NCBI GenBank assembly: GCA_002189035.1
Contig: CM007990.1
Coordinates: 5,952,001 to 6,016,000, forward strand
DNA length: 64,000 nt
Origin: Utricularia gibba
Lineage: Eukaryota; Streptophyta; Magnoliopsida; Lamiales; Lentibulariaceae
Direction of reading: 5' to 3'
Shown here: positions 10,360 to 23,315 of the stretch, piece by piece
Position numbering within the stretch: position 1 is the stretch's first letter
How the letters are laid out: every line of letters begins with the position of its first letter
Translations under genes and position numbers: made by a program
Notes under the pieces: generated by a model
The model's input: only the letters and a program-made list of their open reading frames with translations
Databases searched by the model: none
Told to the model about the DNA's origin: nothing

Positions 10360-13300
10360 ATGGCGACGCCTAGGATACAGAAGGCGGGGATGTCGGTGAT
10401 CTCTACGGCGGGAGTTGATCAGACGGGACACTCGCCTCCATCTGTAAGCCTGTCGTCGCCGATTAGGATATTTCTGTTTTTTCATAAAGCGATTAGAGCG
10501 GAACTGGAGGGGCTTCATCGCTCGGCCCTGGCGCTGGCTACCAATATGAATGGCGGCGACGTGGAGCAGTTGACGGATAAGTGTCGTTTCTTGAGGTCGA
10601 TTTACGAGCACCATTGTAATGCGGAGGATGAGGTTTGTTTTCTTTTTCTTCTGGAGTTGGTTTGTTTTAGGGACGTAGTGGGTCATAAGGCTGTAAATTG
10701 CGGTCCGGTGAAATGCTATCTGTTGAACTCTTTGGAGGCTTTTTTAGGTGATTTAACTAGAATAGTTGGTATTGCCATCTAAGCAAGATGGTAAGTGAAG
10801 AACCTGTATTCGGCAACTTGGCCAGTGTTAGTGATCTGAGATTTTCTTCTCCGATCATTGTGTGGTTTATCTAAAATTAGTACGTGAGCTGCTTCTTTGA
10901 AGTCAGATCGGTGATATTAAACAAATTGAGTGTAGAATTATGCATTCCATGGACAATGCCAACTGCCATTTAGGATCATTCAGCTTGTCTCTCATTCATT
11001 ATTTCCCTGCCCGTGTGACACAATACTTGTTGTGCTTGCTTTGAAACTATTTCCGGATTCTAATGGCAGGTCATTTTTCCTGCTCTTGACATCCGTGTTA
11101 AGAATGTGGCACGGACATACTCCCTCGAGCATGCAGGTGAAAGTTTTCTCTTTCATCAGTTGTTTGCTTTGTTGAGGTGTAATGAGAAAAATGAGGAAAG
11201 CTACCACCGGGAGTTGGCTTCCTGTACCAGAGCTCTGCAGACATTAATCAATCAGCATCTGTCCAAGGAGGAAAAGCAGGTTTAGTTTTCTCTTTCTGAA
11301 TTTGAAAAATAGAGTCTTGAAAATTCATTAATAAAAATATGAGTTCAGTAACTTTTGATAAGGCAATTCTTGCATTACAATAAATGAGAATTACTTGTGC
11401 TACTGATATTAGAATTAGACATTTGTATTGGATCAGCAACGCTCTTAAAGGACCAGCTGTTGAGAATGTGGAATCAGCACCTTCTTCATGTTATGCCTGA
11501 TGGGTCTTGGATTCCTAGATATTCTCTCTCTTTTCAAAGATTTGATTCGTTTGATTTGACAGGTCCTCCCCCTACTTAACAACATGTTCTCATTTGAGGA
11601 GCAAGCATCACTAGCATGGAAGTTCTTGTGTAGCATTCCAGCAAGTATGATGGCAGAATTTTTGCCTTGGCTTTCATCATCAATTTCACCTGATGAACGC
11701 CATGAAATGCATGAATATTTGTGCCAGATTATACCTGAAGAACGACTGCTGCAACAGGTTTGATTCTTCTCTTTGAAACGTTCAGTGTAATACAACTCAT
11801 TAATCCTATTTAATTGGCTCACAATTTTGTTCAAAAAAAGGTCATTTTCAATTGGATTGATGGAGCAAGAGTGAGCAACAAGCGTAAGCGTTCTGATGAT
11901 GATCTTGCACATTCTGGTAATTATTATAATGTAACTGAGAATGATCAATGCTCCCTCGAATATTCAATGAATGGAGAAAGAACGGTGTTGTCTGCTGGAA
12001 CTCCTCTTAGGTGTTCAATGCATCACCCTGTGGATAGTATATTGCATTGGCACAAGGCTATCCTGCAGGAACTGAGTGATATTGCTGAAGCAGCCAGAAG
12101 TATAAAACTTAATGGGGATTTCTCTAATCTACATGACTTTGACAAGCGGCTCCAATTTATAGCTGAAGTATGTATTTTCCACAGGTAATTTCCATGCTGG
12201 TTTTGTCGTTTGATGATGACATTTTATCTATATGAAAAATGATTTGATTTCATTTATTTATTACTGATGCAGCATTGCTGAAGACAAAGTTATATTCCCC
12301 GCAGTAGATGCTGAAGTGTCTTTTGCTGAGGAGCATGCAAGGGAAGAGAGTGAATTTGAAAAATTTCGATGCTTGATAGAGAAAATCCAAAATGCTGGAG
12401 CCAACTCAGCTGCTGAATTTTATTCTGAATTGTACTCTTTGGCTGATAATATAATGGAGACGATTAAGAAGCATTTTCTCAATGAGGAAATTGAGGTGTG
12501 CAGTTTTATGCTATGAAGGCAATCCTAGATACTTGTAATTTAATTATCTTCTTCCATTTGAAGACTTTCTGATTCCTTGTTCACAAGTGCACTGAAACTA
12601 CTGTTGGAGGGTGGCTTTTTCCGTTGATGTGTGGAGGGTTATATGCTGTGATTTAGCTATATGCTGCTCTATATTTGCCTTCAGTTTTAATGCAATTAAT
12701 ATTCTTGGTTTCATTTCATCATTATAAATTCGTAATTTGTTGCAGATTCTTCCACTTGTCAGGAAGCATTTCAACCCTGAACGACAGCGAGTACTTGTTT
12801 ATCAGAGTTTGTGTGTAATGCCATTGAGATTGCTTGAGGGTGTCTTACCATGGTTGTTAGGGTCAATGAATGAAGAGGAAGCAAGATGCTTTCTCTGTAA
12901 CATGCATATGGCAGGTTTGTGGTGCTTCATTGTCTTTCTTAATGTAGCCTTCTGAAAGTGCTATGACTTAGCATTTCTTCTGAATGCAGCTCCTGTATAT
13001 GATAGCGCCTTGGTAACTCTATTTTCTGGATGGGCATGCAAGGGTCGTCCAATTGGAACCTGCTTCTCTTCCAATGTAGAAGATCTCAAGGATTTAGAAG
13101 AGCAGTATGCCCGACAGTGCCATTTCTCTATCTACAGAAGTAAATCTAATGATTTCACAACTTCTAGTCACTCTGACAGCAGTGGCTCTTTGGCCAAGAA
13201 AGAAAGCATAAATTGTTTGGTAGAAACTGCCACCAGCGTTAATCATCTGCCCGAATATGCAGAATACTCGGTGGCAAAAAAGACTTGTTTCGCTCCTGCA

Positions 13301-15894
13301 TTAGGATTCAATAGCCAAAATCTAGGAATGTCCTCACTGCCCACTGCAAGATCTCTGCGTGCATTGTCTTTTGGTTCCAGTGCTCCCCGTCTCAATTCTA
13401 GTCTCTTTCAATGGGGAGCAGATAGTAACTCAGAATCAAGCATTGCTACAACCAGGCCGATTGATTGCATTTTCAAGTTTCATATAGCAATCCGGAAAGA
13501 TTTGGAATTTCTGGATGCCGAATCTTGGAAACTTCTAGATTTTGATGAATCTTTCCTCAGGCAGTTCAGTGGACGGTTACATCTTTTATGGGGCCTGTAT
13601 AAGGCTCATAGTAATGCAGAGGATGACATTGTCTTCCCTGCATTAGAGTCAAAGGAAACTCTTCATAATGTTAGCCTTTCTTACACATTGGACCACAAGC
13701 AGGAAGAAAAGCTGTTTGGGGATATCTCTTCTGCTTTATCTACGCTTTCTCAAATTCTTGACAGTGTGAATTCAAAAACCGTAGGGGGAAATATATGTGA
13801 AAGTTTCTCTGGTGAGTCTTCAAAAAGATACACAGAATTGGCAACTAGGATTCAGGGCATGTGTAAATCGCTCAAAGTAACACTAGATCAGCACATCACT
13901 AGAGAAGAATTTGAACTCTGGCCTTTGTTTGACAGACATTTTTCCATTGATGAACAAGAAAAATTGGTCGGTCGCATTATTGGCAATACAGGTGCAGAAG
14001 TTCTTCAGACAATGCTACCGTGGGTTACATCTCCTCTTACCCAGGAAGAGCAGAATAGAATGATGGACATTTGGAAAAATGCTACTAAAAACACAATGTT
14101 CAGTGAGTGGCTTGAGGAGTGGTGGGAAGTAAAGCCAGGAGCTTCTTCAAACAACATACCAACATCAGAAAACGGCATCGCACAAGGTACTTAAGGAAAA
14201 ATAATATCTTCAGTGCTTCAGTTTTGCACTCCTATTTGAGATTGATGTTCTTGATTACAAAGAACTGGTAAAAAAAAGATTAAAAAAAATGGCATGTAAT
14301 CCTAAGCGTTAGGTGTGAAATTTTCAGACCAAGAAGTACATGAGTCCATGGGCCATTGTGAGAAGACTTTTAAGCCTGGTTGGAATGATATCTTCCGGAT
14401 GAACCAAAATGAGCTTGAATCTGAGATCAGGAAAGTTTCTCGTGACACAACTCTTGATCCAAGAAGAAAAGCCTATCTGATTCAAAACCTAATGACAAGG
14501 TACTGCCCAGTTTCAGGGTTGTTTTTGTTTGGTCCTTAGCATGTTTTGCATATCCTATTCACCCATCATTTCAGTCGGTGGTTAGCCTTCCAGCAAAAGT
14601 CTTCAAACTCAAGATCAAGTGAAGCCAGTGATGATGATTTACTTGGGCGTTCCCGGTCGTTCCGGGATCCTGAAAAACAAATCTTTGGATGCCAGCATTA
14701 CAAAAGAAACTGCAAAATTCGTGCAGCTTGCTGTGGGAAATTATTTGCATGCAGATTCTGTCATGATGAAATCAGTGACCATACGATGGATAGGTGAACT
14801 CATGAAACACGAAAATCCATACGTTTTCCGGGTTTGAGGTATTGAACTGTGCATTAATAATTGGTTGTTTCTACAGGAAGACGACTTCTGAAATGATGTG
14901 CATGAAATGTCTAGAAATTCAGCCGATTGGTCCAGTTTGCCTAACCCCTTCTTGTAATGGTTTTTCAATGGCAAAATACTATTGCAGTAGCTGCAAATTT
15001 TTTGATGATGAACGGTGAGCTTCTACAATGATTTATTCACTTGTTCTCCCCTGCTTTAGATGTTCTAGCTTGTAGTTATCTTCTTTCATTAATTTGTTCT
15101 GAAATGCTGTTTCGCAGGGAAGTTTATCACTGCCCTTTCTGCAATTTGTGCCGCGTTGGTAAAGGACTAGGCATCGATTTCTTCCATTGCATGAAGTGTA
15201 ATTGCTGCTTGGCAATGAAACTAGTCGAGCACAAGTGCAGGGAGAAGAGCCTTGAAACTAATTGCCCCATATGTTGCGACTTTCTGTTCACATCAAGTAC
15301 AGCCGTGAGGGCTCTTCCCTGTGGTCATTACATGCATTCTGCTTGCTTCCAGGTCTTCATTTCTTTGTCCTCCTTATCCACATCATCTGCACAACCGCAG
15401 ACCACATGCAGTCTTGATTTCTTTTAAACTCTTCTCTTCATTTTGCTGCTCGCTCACCAGGCTTACGCTTGCACCCACTACATCTGCCCCATCTGCAGCA
15501 AGTCAATGGGAAACATGTCGGTAAGGCGACACTTGAGCGCTCCTTATCTGATAGTCACAAACATTCCCATCTGCGTTTTTCAAACTCCACTCATGTTGCC
15601 TGTAGGTCTACTTCGGCATGCTCGACGCACTGATGGCATCACAAGTGCTCCCTGAAGAATACAGAGATCGATGTCAGGTACTGATCGCTCTTCTGTTTCG
15701 AGTTAGATTACACGTTAGAGATGCAATGAGTTCATAAGTTGGAGATGGGAAACTCGCAGGACATCCTGTGCAACGACTGCGACAGAAAAGGAACCGCCCC
15801 ATTCCACTGGCTGTATCACAAATGTGGGCTATGTGGCTCCTACAATACCAGAGTGATAAAAGCTGAGAGAGATCGCAGCTGCTCCTCCACATAG
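10360..15894 (+). CDS. BTS: BRUTUS-type iron-sensing E3 ubiquitin ligase (hemerythrin/CHY/RING)
   Basis: Fourteen exons: 10360-10632, 11070-11279, 11563-11757, 11841-12184, 12273-12495, 12746-12914, 12990-14186, 14328-14499, 14575-14793, 14877-15014, 15118-15352, 15461-15520, 15606-15677 and 15760-15894. They sum to 1213 aa, close to Arabidopsis BTS. Three hemerythrin-like domains fall near residues 30-165, 270-440 and 625-800, with HCNAEDE and HSNAEDD metal-ligand motifs. A CHY/CTCHY zinc finger follows (about 945-1050: [26 protein letters not shown]). The RING-H2 finger starts near 1095 ([18 protein letters not shown]), followed by a zinc ribbon. These nuclear ligases bind iron and target bHLH regulators of iron deficiency. 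Domain order is complete; the exon joins are well supported by conservation. Confidence 0.96.
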
Positions 15895-17384
15895 CTCCTC
15901 CCTCTCGCACTCTCATGTACATTGTGGAATCATGCACTTACACCACACACAGACTCTTCTAACAACAACTGGATCTAATGACTCTTCTACACAGGCCATG
16001 CTTATTGAAGTCCTACAAAAAACTTCATTCTTTGGCTCCCTTCTAACAGCAACTGGATCTAATGACTGTTTCCCCCACTACTTCACTGCTCTGCTATACT
16101 TGAAGTCAAACGTGGAGCGCAACACCCAAACCTGATCACTTGCTCATTAATGTGTCACATCATGCTTATTTTATGACGCAGGTTGCCATTAACGTTGACC
16201 TGAAGCAAACTCCGCCACATAGAAATGCAAAATGGTGTTAGTGGGGCGGCGCACAAGGTTGGTCATTGTGATCATCACCATGCTTTCTGCATACCCAAAC
16301 CACCAAGTCTTCGGAAACGTTGCGTTTCACAGACCTCATGGCGGAGACAGGCCATGGAAAGGATCACACGGCCACGCCAGGAGAATTCCAGTTCCAGACA
16401 ACTTCAAAGTTGTCCGAATGCAGAAGGGAACCAAAAAGGAGACGGTTTATATCATGGCATAAACTTTTACAATCATAGCAATGGGGGAAACGAGTCCAAG
16501 ATGGAATCAGGCCAAACCCACATGTAGTGGTCTAATACGAGACAACAACATCCCAGAGAATATTAGGTTTCAGACACAAGCCATCCATTTAGACAGACAT
16601 GCAGCAGCCGCTCGGTACAAGGGGAACGTGTGGCGGTGGCGCACCGCATGAAAAAGATGGAAGAATGTTTGTCCTTGTAAACCAGATTAATATGTTCCCC
16701 ATCCCCATCAACATTTTGTTATTACAACAAGAAAACAAACTCTTATTTCCTGATGACCCCAAAAAAATCATGATAAATGATTTGACAATCGACGCCACAC
16801 CCTCCAGAGCAATTGACGATAATCAGCATCCCACGTCGCGAAAAATGGTGCATCTTTATTATTCATGGTATGGGTGTTCTGCAAGATATCATTTTTTATA
16901 ACTATCTCGGGGTTCGGGTATTCGTCAAAAGTACAAAAAAAGAAGGAAAAATTATCTGCAGTTCCATCGAACTTGGTCCTTGTTTCGAGTTTCGGGAGAT
17001 GCCAAATGAAACCCATCCATCCGCTAAGTCAATGCTCCCATACTGTGCAATCATGTCCATCATTGATCGAAAATGGGATAGAGGAATGTAGTTTCAGGAG
17101 TACATGATGCAATTGACGTGTTTTAGTATCTTGTGTGTGTTGAATGGTTGTGATGAGGATGAAGATCAGAAGACAAAAGGAATCCCGATTGGGGTCCCCG
17201 AAGTGGAACCTTGGATGGCGTTCCAAATTTGCACTATTACTCTTATTTTCTTCTCTTCTTGGGATATCCGCAGCCATCTCGGTCACGCCCTTCTATAAAT
17301 TCTCCTCCCATACGCCAAAATGTCACCATGTGTTCTCGCCTGCGTTTCCATTTTCATGATCGGATCGAGTGTGATTTTCTCAGC
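15895..17384. other. Intergenic: BTS 3' UTR and upstream region of the C2H2 gene
   Basis: The first part is BTS 3' UTR with a 27-bp direct repeat (15957-15983 and 16041-16067, one mismatch). One short ORF (16232-16462) is listed separately. I see no other gene. A TATA box (TATAAAT) at 17294-17300 belongs to the zinc-finger gene. Confidence 0.45.
16232..16462 (+). CDS. Candidate short ORF (76 aa), doubtful
   Basis: Open ATG-to-stop frame with a hydrophobic N-terminus (about residues 9-20) that could pass as a weak signal peptide. A His/Gly/Arg-rich middle and a basic tail (NFKVVRMQKGTKKETVYIMA) follow. I do not recognise it. No clear TATA box or splice context supports it, and it lies about 340 bp past the BTS stop, so it may be chance or part of a downstream transcript. 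Confidence 0.15.
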   Translation: MVLVGRRTRLVIVIITMLSAYPNHQVFGNVAFHRPHGGDRPWKGSHGHARRIPVPDNFKVVRMQKGTKKETVYIMA

Positions 17385-17855
17385 ATGGGAGGCGTAGGGT
17401 GTGATTTTGATAGGAAGGCATGCAAAACAAGTGGAAAACTGAAGCTCTTTGGGTTCCATGTGGATGGGGATGGCGGCGGGGCTACCCCGGAGGACTGCCG
17501 GAGATACGAGTGTCAGTACTGTCACCGGGAGTTCGCCAACTCGCAGGCTCTCGGCGGTCACCAGAACGCGCATAAAAAGGAGAGACAGAAGCTCAAGAAA
17601 GCCGCCCGAAGCGCCTCCGTTGTGCCGCCGACCCCTTCCGGTGCCGTCGTTGTTCCAGCGACGGCCCTTCCCGCTCCGTCGTGGGTCTACATCCCACGCG
17701 CCACCCCAGCGTTCCAGGTGCCGTGTGCTGGCGGTGAGGTAGGCTTCCTGTGGAGTGATGTTGGCGTTGGGCCTGGGCCGACCGTGGAGGCCCGTGATGA
17801 GGATGACGGTGTGCAGCTCGACCTGCAGCTGGGGTTGGCCCGAGCCTCGCCGTGA
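17385..17855 (+). CDS. Single C2H2 zinc-finger transcriptional repressor (ZFP5/ZFP6/GIS-like, EAR motif)
   Basis: Intronless ORF of 156 aa. The phrase KLKLFGFHV near the N-terminus is typical of the ZFP5/ZFP6/GIS group. One plant C2H2 finger follows ([20 protein letters not shown]) with the invariant QALGGH DNA-contact helix. The C-terminal LDLQLGL fits the LxLxL EAR repression motif. Members act in the nucleus on trichome, root-hair and floral development. An in-frame ATG also exists at 17328 (175 aa). The TATA box at 17294-17300 would place transcription initiation near 17325-17330, too close to that ATG, so I prefer 17385. The coding region is strongly GC-rich relative to its surroundings. 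Confidence 0.88.
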   Translation: MGGVGCDFDRKACKTSGKLKLFGFHVDGDGGGATPEDCRRYECQYCHREFANSQALGGHQNAHKKERQKLKKAARSASVVPPTPSGAVVVPATALPAPSWVYIPRATPAFQVPCAGGEVGFLWSDVGVGPGPTVEARDEDDGVQLDLQLGLARASP

Positions 17856-19070
17856 ATTCCACAAATTCATGAGGAAGCATAAAACAGAGTCGTGTACAGT
17901 TCCGTATTAACATTTTTCATTATTCCTCCGCAGTGTCGAGTCGATATGGGATTGCTTAATCCGATGCACCGTTTTTCTTTTCCATCACAATAAGCATCCA
18001 TTTCCATACCCAGACACCCTCAAGAACGATCCATATCATAAAAAATCCAACTTGATATATTTTCTAGCACAGCAACCTCCATGGAACTGATCTGCTCTTC
18101 TTGTTGCTGCTGCTGCTAAGAATGGGTGAACGGAGTGGAATTCACGTTCTGATGTCTCCACATAGGGACGCGTTTCCAGAGCCTCCGCCCACAGACAAAA
18201 GCTCTCGACGCGATGGAGGGCGCCATGCCTGCTCTATCATCAATCAATCGATGCGCCGCTCGCAGAAAGATATTTTCTTTAATGTAGTTTCTTTGGACTG
18301 TCGAACTCGGAGACCCCGCATTTTCACATGGAGGCTACACCAGCAACAGCCTTCGCGACACGTGCCTGGATTTGAAGTGAAAAGGCGCACTGCGTAATGG
18401 GCCGAACTGTAGTCCCACAGACCTTTCTGAGGGCTACCCCAAATCAAATCCACTCTTTCTTTCAAGTTTCAAGCAAGCCCTTTGGAGGTGGTGATTGGGA
18501 AGCCGGCAGGGTTTTGCTGCTGCGAGGAGGCGATGGCGATTTCACGGGAAAAAGGAGTGAACTTTGTAATCAGTGGGAGATGGCGCTGGGGGGTGATTGG
18601 GGATGGAAGCCTATGTACGGGGATTGGTGGAATGTGGCAAGGTGGGTGGTGGTCCATCCCGTCTATTCAATTTACCCCATCTCCATTTTCGGAGTTGCGC
18701 AACCAGGGGACCCCATCCTCTACCTATCTGGCACAAAAACCCCATCTTTGGCGCTTCATCGTCTCCATGACACATGGGACGAAGCCGGAAAGGCACCCCA
18801 ACCCAACTCCGTTCTTCGGCATCCTTCTGCTGTGCTCATCTGAACGCCGTTAGCCAGCTGCCTCTGCTAACAACTTCTTCACATCTGCTCTTTTGTTAAT
18901 CGGCCAAAAAAGAGTAGCAGTAAATGGTGCCAACTAATGAGTTATGGATGTGAAAATGGAAATAGGATGATAAGGTACACGTGAAAATTGGAAAAAATGT
19001 TTTTTTTTGTCTTATGAGATTGGTATATAGAGAGCTTCGCTTAGGCCAAGGCCGCAATACTGAGACCAGA
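17856..19070. other. Intergenic region, no gene supported
   Basis: Several overlapping ORFs of 60-150 codons exist on both strands (for example 18397-18843). None has recognisable protein content or a consistent splice/promoter context. A TATA-like TATATAG at 19024-19030 serves the bHLH gene. Confidence 0.4.
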
Positions 19071-20229
19071 ATGCACCACCAGTTCAATGCCTCGGTTTCA
19101 ACTACGCAGGAGGAGGGCTCTTATCGGCCTTGTTTCCACCGAGTCTCGCCGTCGAATATCGACCGGTTTGCCGGTTATCGGCAGCTTCAACCGCACCCAA
19201 CTTGCCTGCTTGAAGACGAGGGTTCACGACAAATCGGCCCCAGCTATCCCATATTCCATCCATCCCAGCCTTTCTTCTCTTCCGGCACCACCACTGACAT
19301 GATCCAGGAACCTGATGTCTTTGATCCTGCTGTCTCACAATCAGGATCGCTGAAGCAGGTTTATTATTTTATATGCCAAACTTTTTTGTTCTGCGTTCTG
19401 ATGAAATGCCCTATGCGGGTTTTTGGATCATATGCGTGAATTTATTGAGAAAACAGAACTGCGATGGGAAGAAAAGGAAGAGAATGAGTCACGGAGAAGG
19501 TGAGACGCCAAGAGAAGTTGTTCATGTTAGAGCCAAGAGAGGGCAAGCTACTGACAGCCATAGTTTGGCCGAAAGGGTTTGTATCCATCATCTTTCGACA
19601 TCGCTTTGTTCTACTTCTCCTTTCGTTACAGACATTCGATCTTCATCCGGGAAAAAAAAAACCCAGATAAGAAGAGAGAAGATCAACGAGAAGCTGAGGT
19701 GCTTGCAAGATCTGGTTCCTGGTTGCTATAAGGTAATAAAATGATGAACTGTCGTTCCCTTTTTTTTAATCCAATGACTAGAAAACTACAAGTGATGCCA
19801 TACAAAATTTGCAGACAATGGGAATGGCTGTTATGCTGGATGTGATAATCAACTATGTGAGGTCTCTTCAGAACCAAATTGATGTAAGAAAGTCGCTTTT
19901 TCGGAAACTGCACCCTGGCTTCTTTTCTTTTATGTTTTTTTAAACAAGTTCTTCTCCTTCGGTTTCAGTTTCTGTCCATGAAACTATCAGCAGCAAGCTT
20001 GTTCTACGATTTCAACTCCTTAGACGGAGAGTCCACGGCAGCTCAACCTCTGCATGTAAGTTGCAAAAACGAAGCCCTAGAGCTTGTTTCCAAACGATGG
20101 CCATTCTTTGCTGACGCCGCTGCTTTTCACCAGGGCAATGTGGACGGAGATGAAGGCGCCGGCCCGCGAGTCGACGATGGAGTTTACGGCGGGATTCCTT
20201 GCTACTATCCACCATCCTGGTCGCTTTGA
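19071..20229 (+). CDS. bHLH transcription factor, BEE/HBI1/CIB-like
   Basis: Six exons: 19071-19358, 19457-19576, 19667-19732, 19815-19883, 19969-20055 and 20134-20229, giving 241 aa. The basic region reads [16 protein letters not shown], with the His-Glu-Arg set needed for E-box/G-box binding. Helix 1, loop and helix 2 follow ([34 protein letters not shown]). The continuation FLSMKLS and the Ser/Thr/Pro-rich N-terminus are typical of the BEE/HBI1/CIB group, which acts in growth and brassinosteroid or light signalling. Loop/helix-2 residues [10 protein letters not shown] differ from the usual TGKAVMLDEI. The last intron (20056-20133) is inferred from a GTAAGT donor; reading through it is also open, so this junction is less certain. 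Confidence 0.87.
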
Positions 20230-20267
20230 TGATTCCAGTCACATGAAGAGCAAGATCTCTGGGGTGT

Positions 20268-20301
<34 letters not shown>

Positions 20302-21092
20302 TCTGGATATCTATGCATGTCTTTCGGACATGGAGGGCGAATCTGAAGAGATAGAGCATGTCCAAATGCTAACAACTCCTGAAGGGACAGTGGCCGACTG
20401 TAATGCCCTTTAACGTCGAAAATCATTTAAAATTAATTATGAAATCACCCCACAAGTTTCAATTATATACGATGTTTTTCTAGGAAATTAAATATTTAAA
20501 ATGGAATATAGATAGTGACATTTATTATAAAATTTGGATGGCTAGGATAAGCAAGGCTTGCTTTTGGGGTATATTTTAGAAAAAATGATTTTGAAAATAA
20601 AATATTGATTTTTATTTCAATAAAATAGGAGTACTGGGTGGGGTTTAGTCCGGACGGGGCGCGGTCTGGGAAACAGTGAGAGAGTCTGTGACGGAGCCAT
20701 TTAATCAAAAAATAGCTTATTTTTATTATTTAAAATGGAAACAATAATAGAACTCACAGCCTGGTCGTTGGATTTATTACGCTTATACTTTTCGAAAACG
20801 CCACTCAAAAATGAAAAAAATGCACATTTGCCCCTCATTTGTTTGATAATTATATTTATTAGCTTTATAGATATCCACTTAATGGGCCGTCTGTATCACG
20901 AAACTGGGCCTGGAGTTGATTCTATTGGACCGGCTGTCGTGATCATGTGAAATACGTAAGCGTTGGATATTGTCCGACGCACGGTGAATGGGCGGATGGA
21001 TAAAGGCGACACGGCGACTCGTCAGAGTGGACCGCTGTATAAATCACCCTGTGCCTATCCTTGTTTCTTTGCACGGAGAAGGAGATTGCGAA
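20230..21092. promoter_or_regulatory. bHLH 3' flank and USP promoter
   Basis: 863 bp without a gene, AT-rich in 20400-20620. The USP promoter end carries two TGGGCC (site II type) motifs near 20883 and 20905 and a TATA box (TATAAAT) at 21038-21044, about 50 bp before the USP start. Confidence 0.5.
20259..20301 (+). repeat. GT/GC dinucleotide microsatellite in the bHLH 3' UTR
   Basis: Alternating GTGTGCGTGC then (GT)n, about 43 bp, starting some 30 bp past the bHLH stop codon. Confidence 0.85.
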
Positions 21093-22126
21093 ATGGAGAA
21101 GAAGAAGGTGATGGTGGCGATTGACGAGAGCGAAACGAGCTTGTACGCTCTCAAGTGGGCGCTCGAGAATCTACGCGAGAGTATGCGTGATTCCAAGGTC
21201 TTCATTTTCACGGCTCAGCCCATGGATGACATGAAGTACATTTATGCTTCGGCTTATGGGTCTGCGCGTACGTTTCCTTTTCTCGCTCATTTTTCTCCGG
21301 TTGAGTTGAATTGAATTTGGGGAGAGTTTGTGCTCCTGCCGCAGCTCCTGAATTGGTTGATTATGTGCGAGAGAATCATCGGAAAGTTGCCGAATCTTTG
21401 CTGGAGGACGCCAAGGGGATATGCGAAAAATCTGGGGTAGTAGTAGTTGTTGTTTGTAGTGTACAGACCTGGGAAAGTCTTCTGATTGATCTTTGTAGGT
21501 GACTGCTGAGACTTTTACGGAGCCCGGAGATCCCAAGGATGCTATCTGCAAAGCAGTGGATGATCATGAAATCGAATTGCTCGTTGTTGGCAGCCATGGC
21601 CGCAAAGCCATTCAGAGGTTGCACATTCCTTACTCCTATAAATGCTTCTTAGTTAAACATGCCTCTCGCATTCACCATATTGCCTTGAATCTCGGATAAT
21701 CGCAAACTTCCTTTCTGTGCTCAACATTGCTTCTAGCTCTATCATTTATGTGTGCAATATGCTGCATTCCTCAGCTTAGCTTGTTAGGAGAACTTGCAAT
21801 GAACAAGCTGCACCTTTCGTCAGTTTAGCAAGCTTGTGTCTTGTGAATGATGATAGATACTAAGCTTGGTTCCGTTTCAGTTCTCTTTGCTTTAGATTGG
21901 CAATTTTTCCCTTGCGGGAGATGGTGAAATTGATCCTCGAGGCTTGACAAACATGAGTGATGGAACCCAATGCTTGATCTTTGTGTCTTATAGACATGAT
22001 TTATGATTCCAAATGCTAAATCAGCAGTCTTGTGTTTGTGGGAACAGGGCTTTCCTGGGAAGTGTCAGCAGTTACTGCGTTCACAACGCAAAGTGCCCTG
22101 TTCTTGTCGTGAGGAAGAAGCACTGA
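21093..22126 (+). CDS. Universal stress protein A-domain protein (ATP-binding type)
   Basis: Four exons, 21093-21267, 21345-21436, 21499-21617 and 22048-22126, sum to 154 aa. The start VMVAIDESETSLYALKWAL is the canonical USP beta1-alpha1 segment. The nucleotide-binding motif G-x2-G-x9-G-S spans the exon 3/4 junction (GSHGRKAIQRAFLGS). The C-terminus NAKCPVLVVRKKH completes the fold. Plant USPs of this size are soluble and implicated in hypoxia, drought and oxidative stress. Intron 3 is 430 nt. Confidence 0.93.
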
Positions 22127-23315
22127 AGAGATGCATTCCCCCACTGCTGCTTCCACAACTAATGTAAATCAGCTTGAGCCTGGTCTTTACGCATTTGTAA
22201 TCAAGCACTTGGTGTGTTTTCCCACACTGAATACGCCGTTTAATATTATTATCATAACTATTACTTTAATTTAATTTTCTTTGTAAAAATTAGTATTTAA
22301 AACAACAAGAAAAACGAAAGGGAAATAATCATTGTTAAACACCAGTGATTTTTCAAAAAAAAAATTTCAAAATCTGTTTATTTTTAACTTAATTTCATCT
22401 TCATTAAAATCATTTTTTATTTTTTAATTATATTTTAAAAATGCGTCAGTTATTAGCAGCCGCGCAAGGCGAGTGGCATGTCTCTCGTCACGCGTCACGA
22501 GTGGCGTGTGTAATGACATAAACTTCCCCGTTAAATTAAAGCGAATAATTTTATTAATATAATTAACAAATGCGACCGATTTGCCGTTTAAAGCGTTAAT
22601 GGCGGCGTCTCTGTCTTCCGGTTAGAAAGAGTCCGGCCTCTTGCCTCATAGTTTCTATTCTCCGCCGAGCAGACCTTATTCGATTCTCTTGTTCGTCTTC
22701 CCTTTTTCCATGTTTATTCTTTCTTCCTCTTCTTAGCTTTTAAATCTTCCGTAGGATTCACTATACCCTAATTTGTACAGGTAATTCTAGATCCTTGTTT
22801 TTGGAAGCTGGGTCAGCTGATCTGCTTCTGTTTTTCGTTCGGGTGTCATTTTTTTGGGTTCTTCTTTTTTATCTGAATGACCGGTTGACAAGGGGTGACG
22901 AACAGTTGGGCATCTTTTCTTGAGTTTTTTTTTTTCAATTTTGTTGCCTCTGGAAGCGGGGGTTGTCGGATTCAAAAGATCTTGACCGGATCTGTGGAGC
23001 GATGTAGAAAGTTTAAGGGATTTGTTGAAAATTAGCTTTTTTTATCTCCCCATGGAAGGATTTTCTTGTTCTCCCTGAATTGATGCCGATGATTTTCATT
23101 TGACCTGCCTTCTTTAAGTTTTGTGAAGAGTGTTGATTCGGGTTTATAGTCAGATCCGTTCAGTTTTTCTCGGAAGTATTAATCTATCACGTCACACTCA
23201 AATTCAAATATAGAATTCAAAATCGAGTATGTGCTTGCTTACTTAGGTTGACGACAGGTGTATATGTTCTCGGTTTGAAGTTCATTGTCCTCTTAACTGC
23301 AGGTTCCCCTTTTGT
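22127..23315. other. Intergenic region and 5' UTR (with probable UTR intron) of the next gene
   Basis: 22240-22560 is AT-rich with no gene. A leader exon is likely to end at 22780 (ACAG|GTAATT), joined to 23303 (CTGCAG|GTTCCC), making a roughly 520-nt leader intron upstream of the start at 23316. This is inferred from splice-site quality only. Confidence 0.4.

Noticed and set aside
17328-17384. Upstream in-frame ATG of the C2H2 gene as start
   Set aside because: The TATA box 28-34 bp before it would leave essentially no leader. Kept only as an alternative.
18397-18853. Overlapping ORFs of 120-150 codons between the C2H2 and bHLH genes
   Set aside because: No recognisable motifs, competing frames, and no promoter or splice context.
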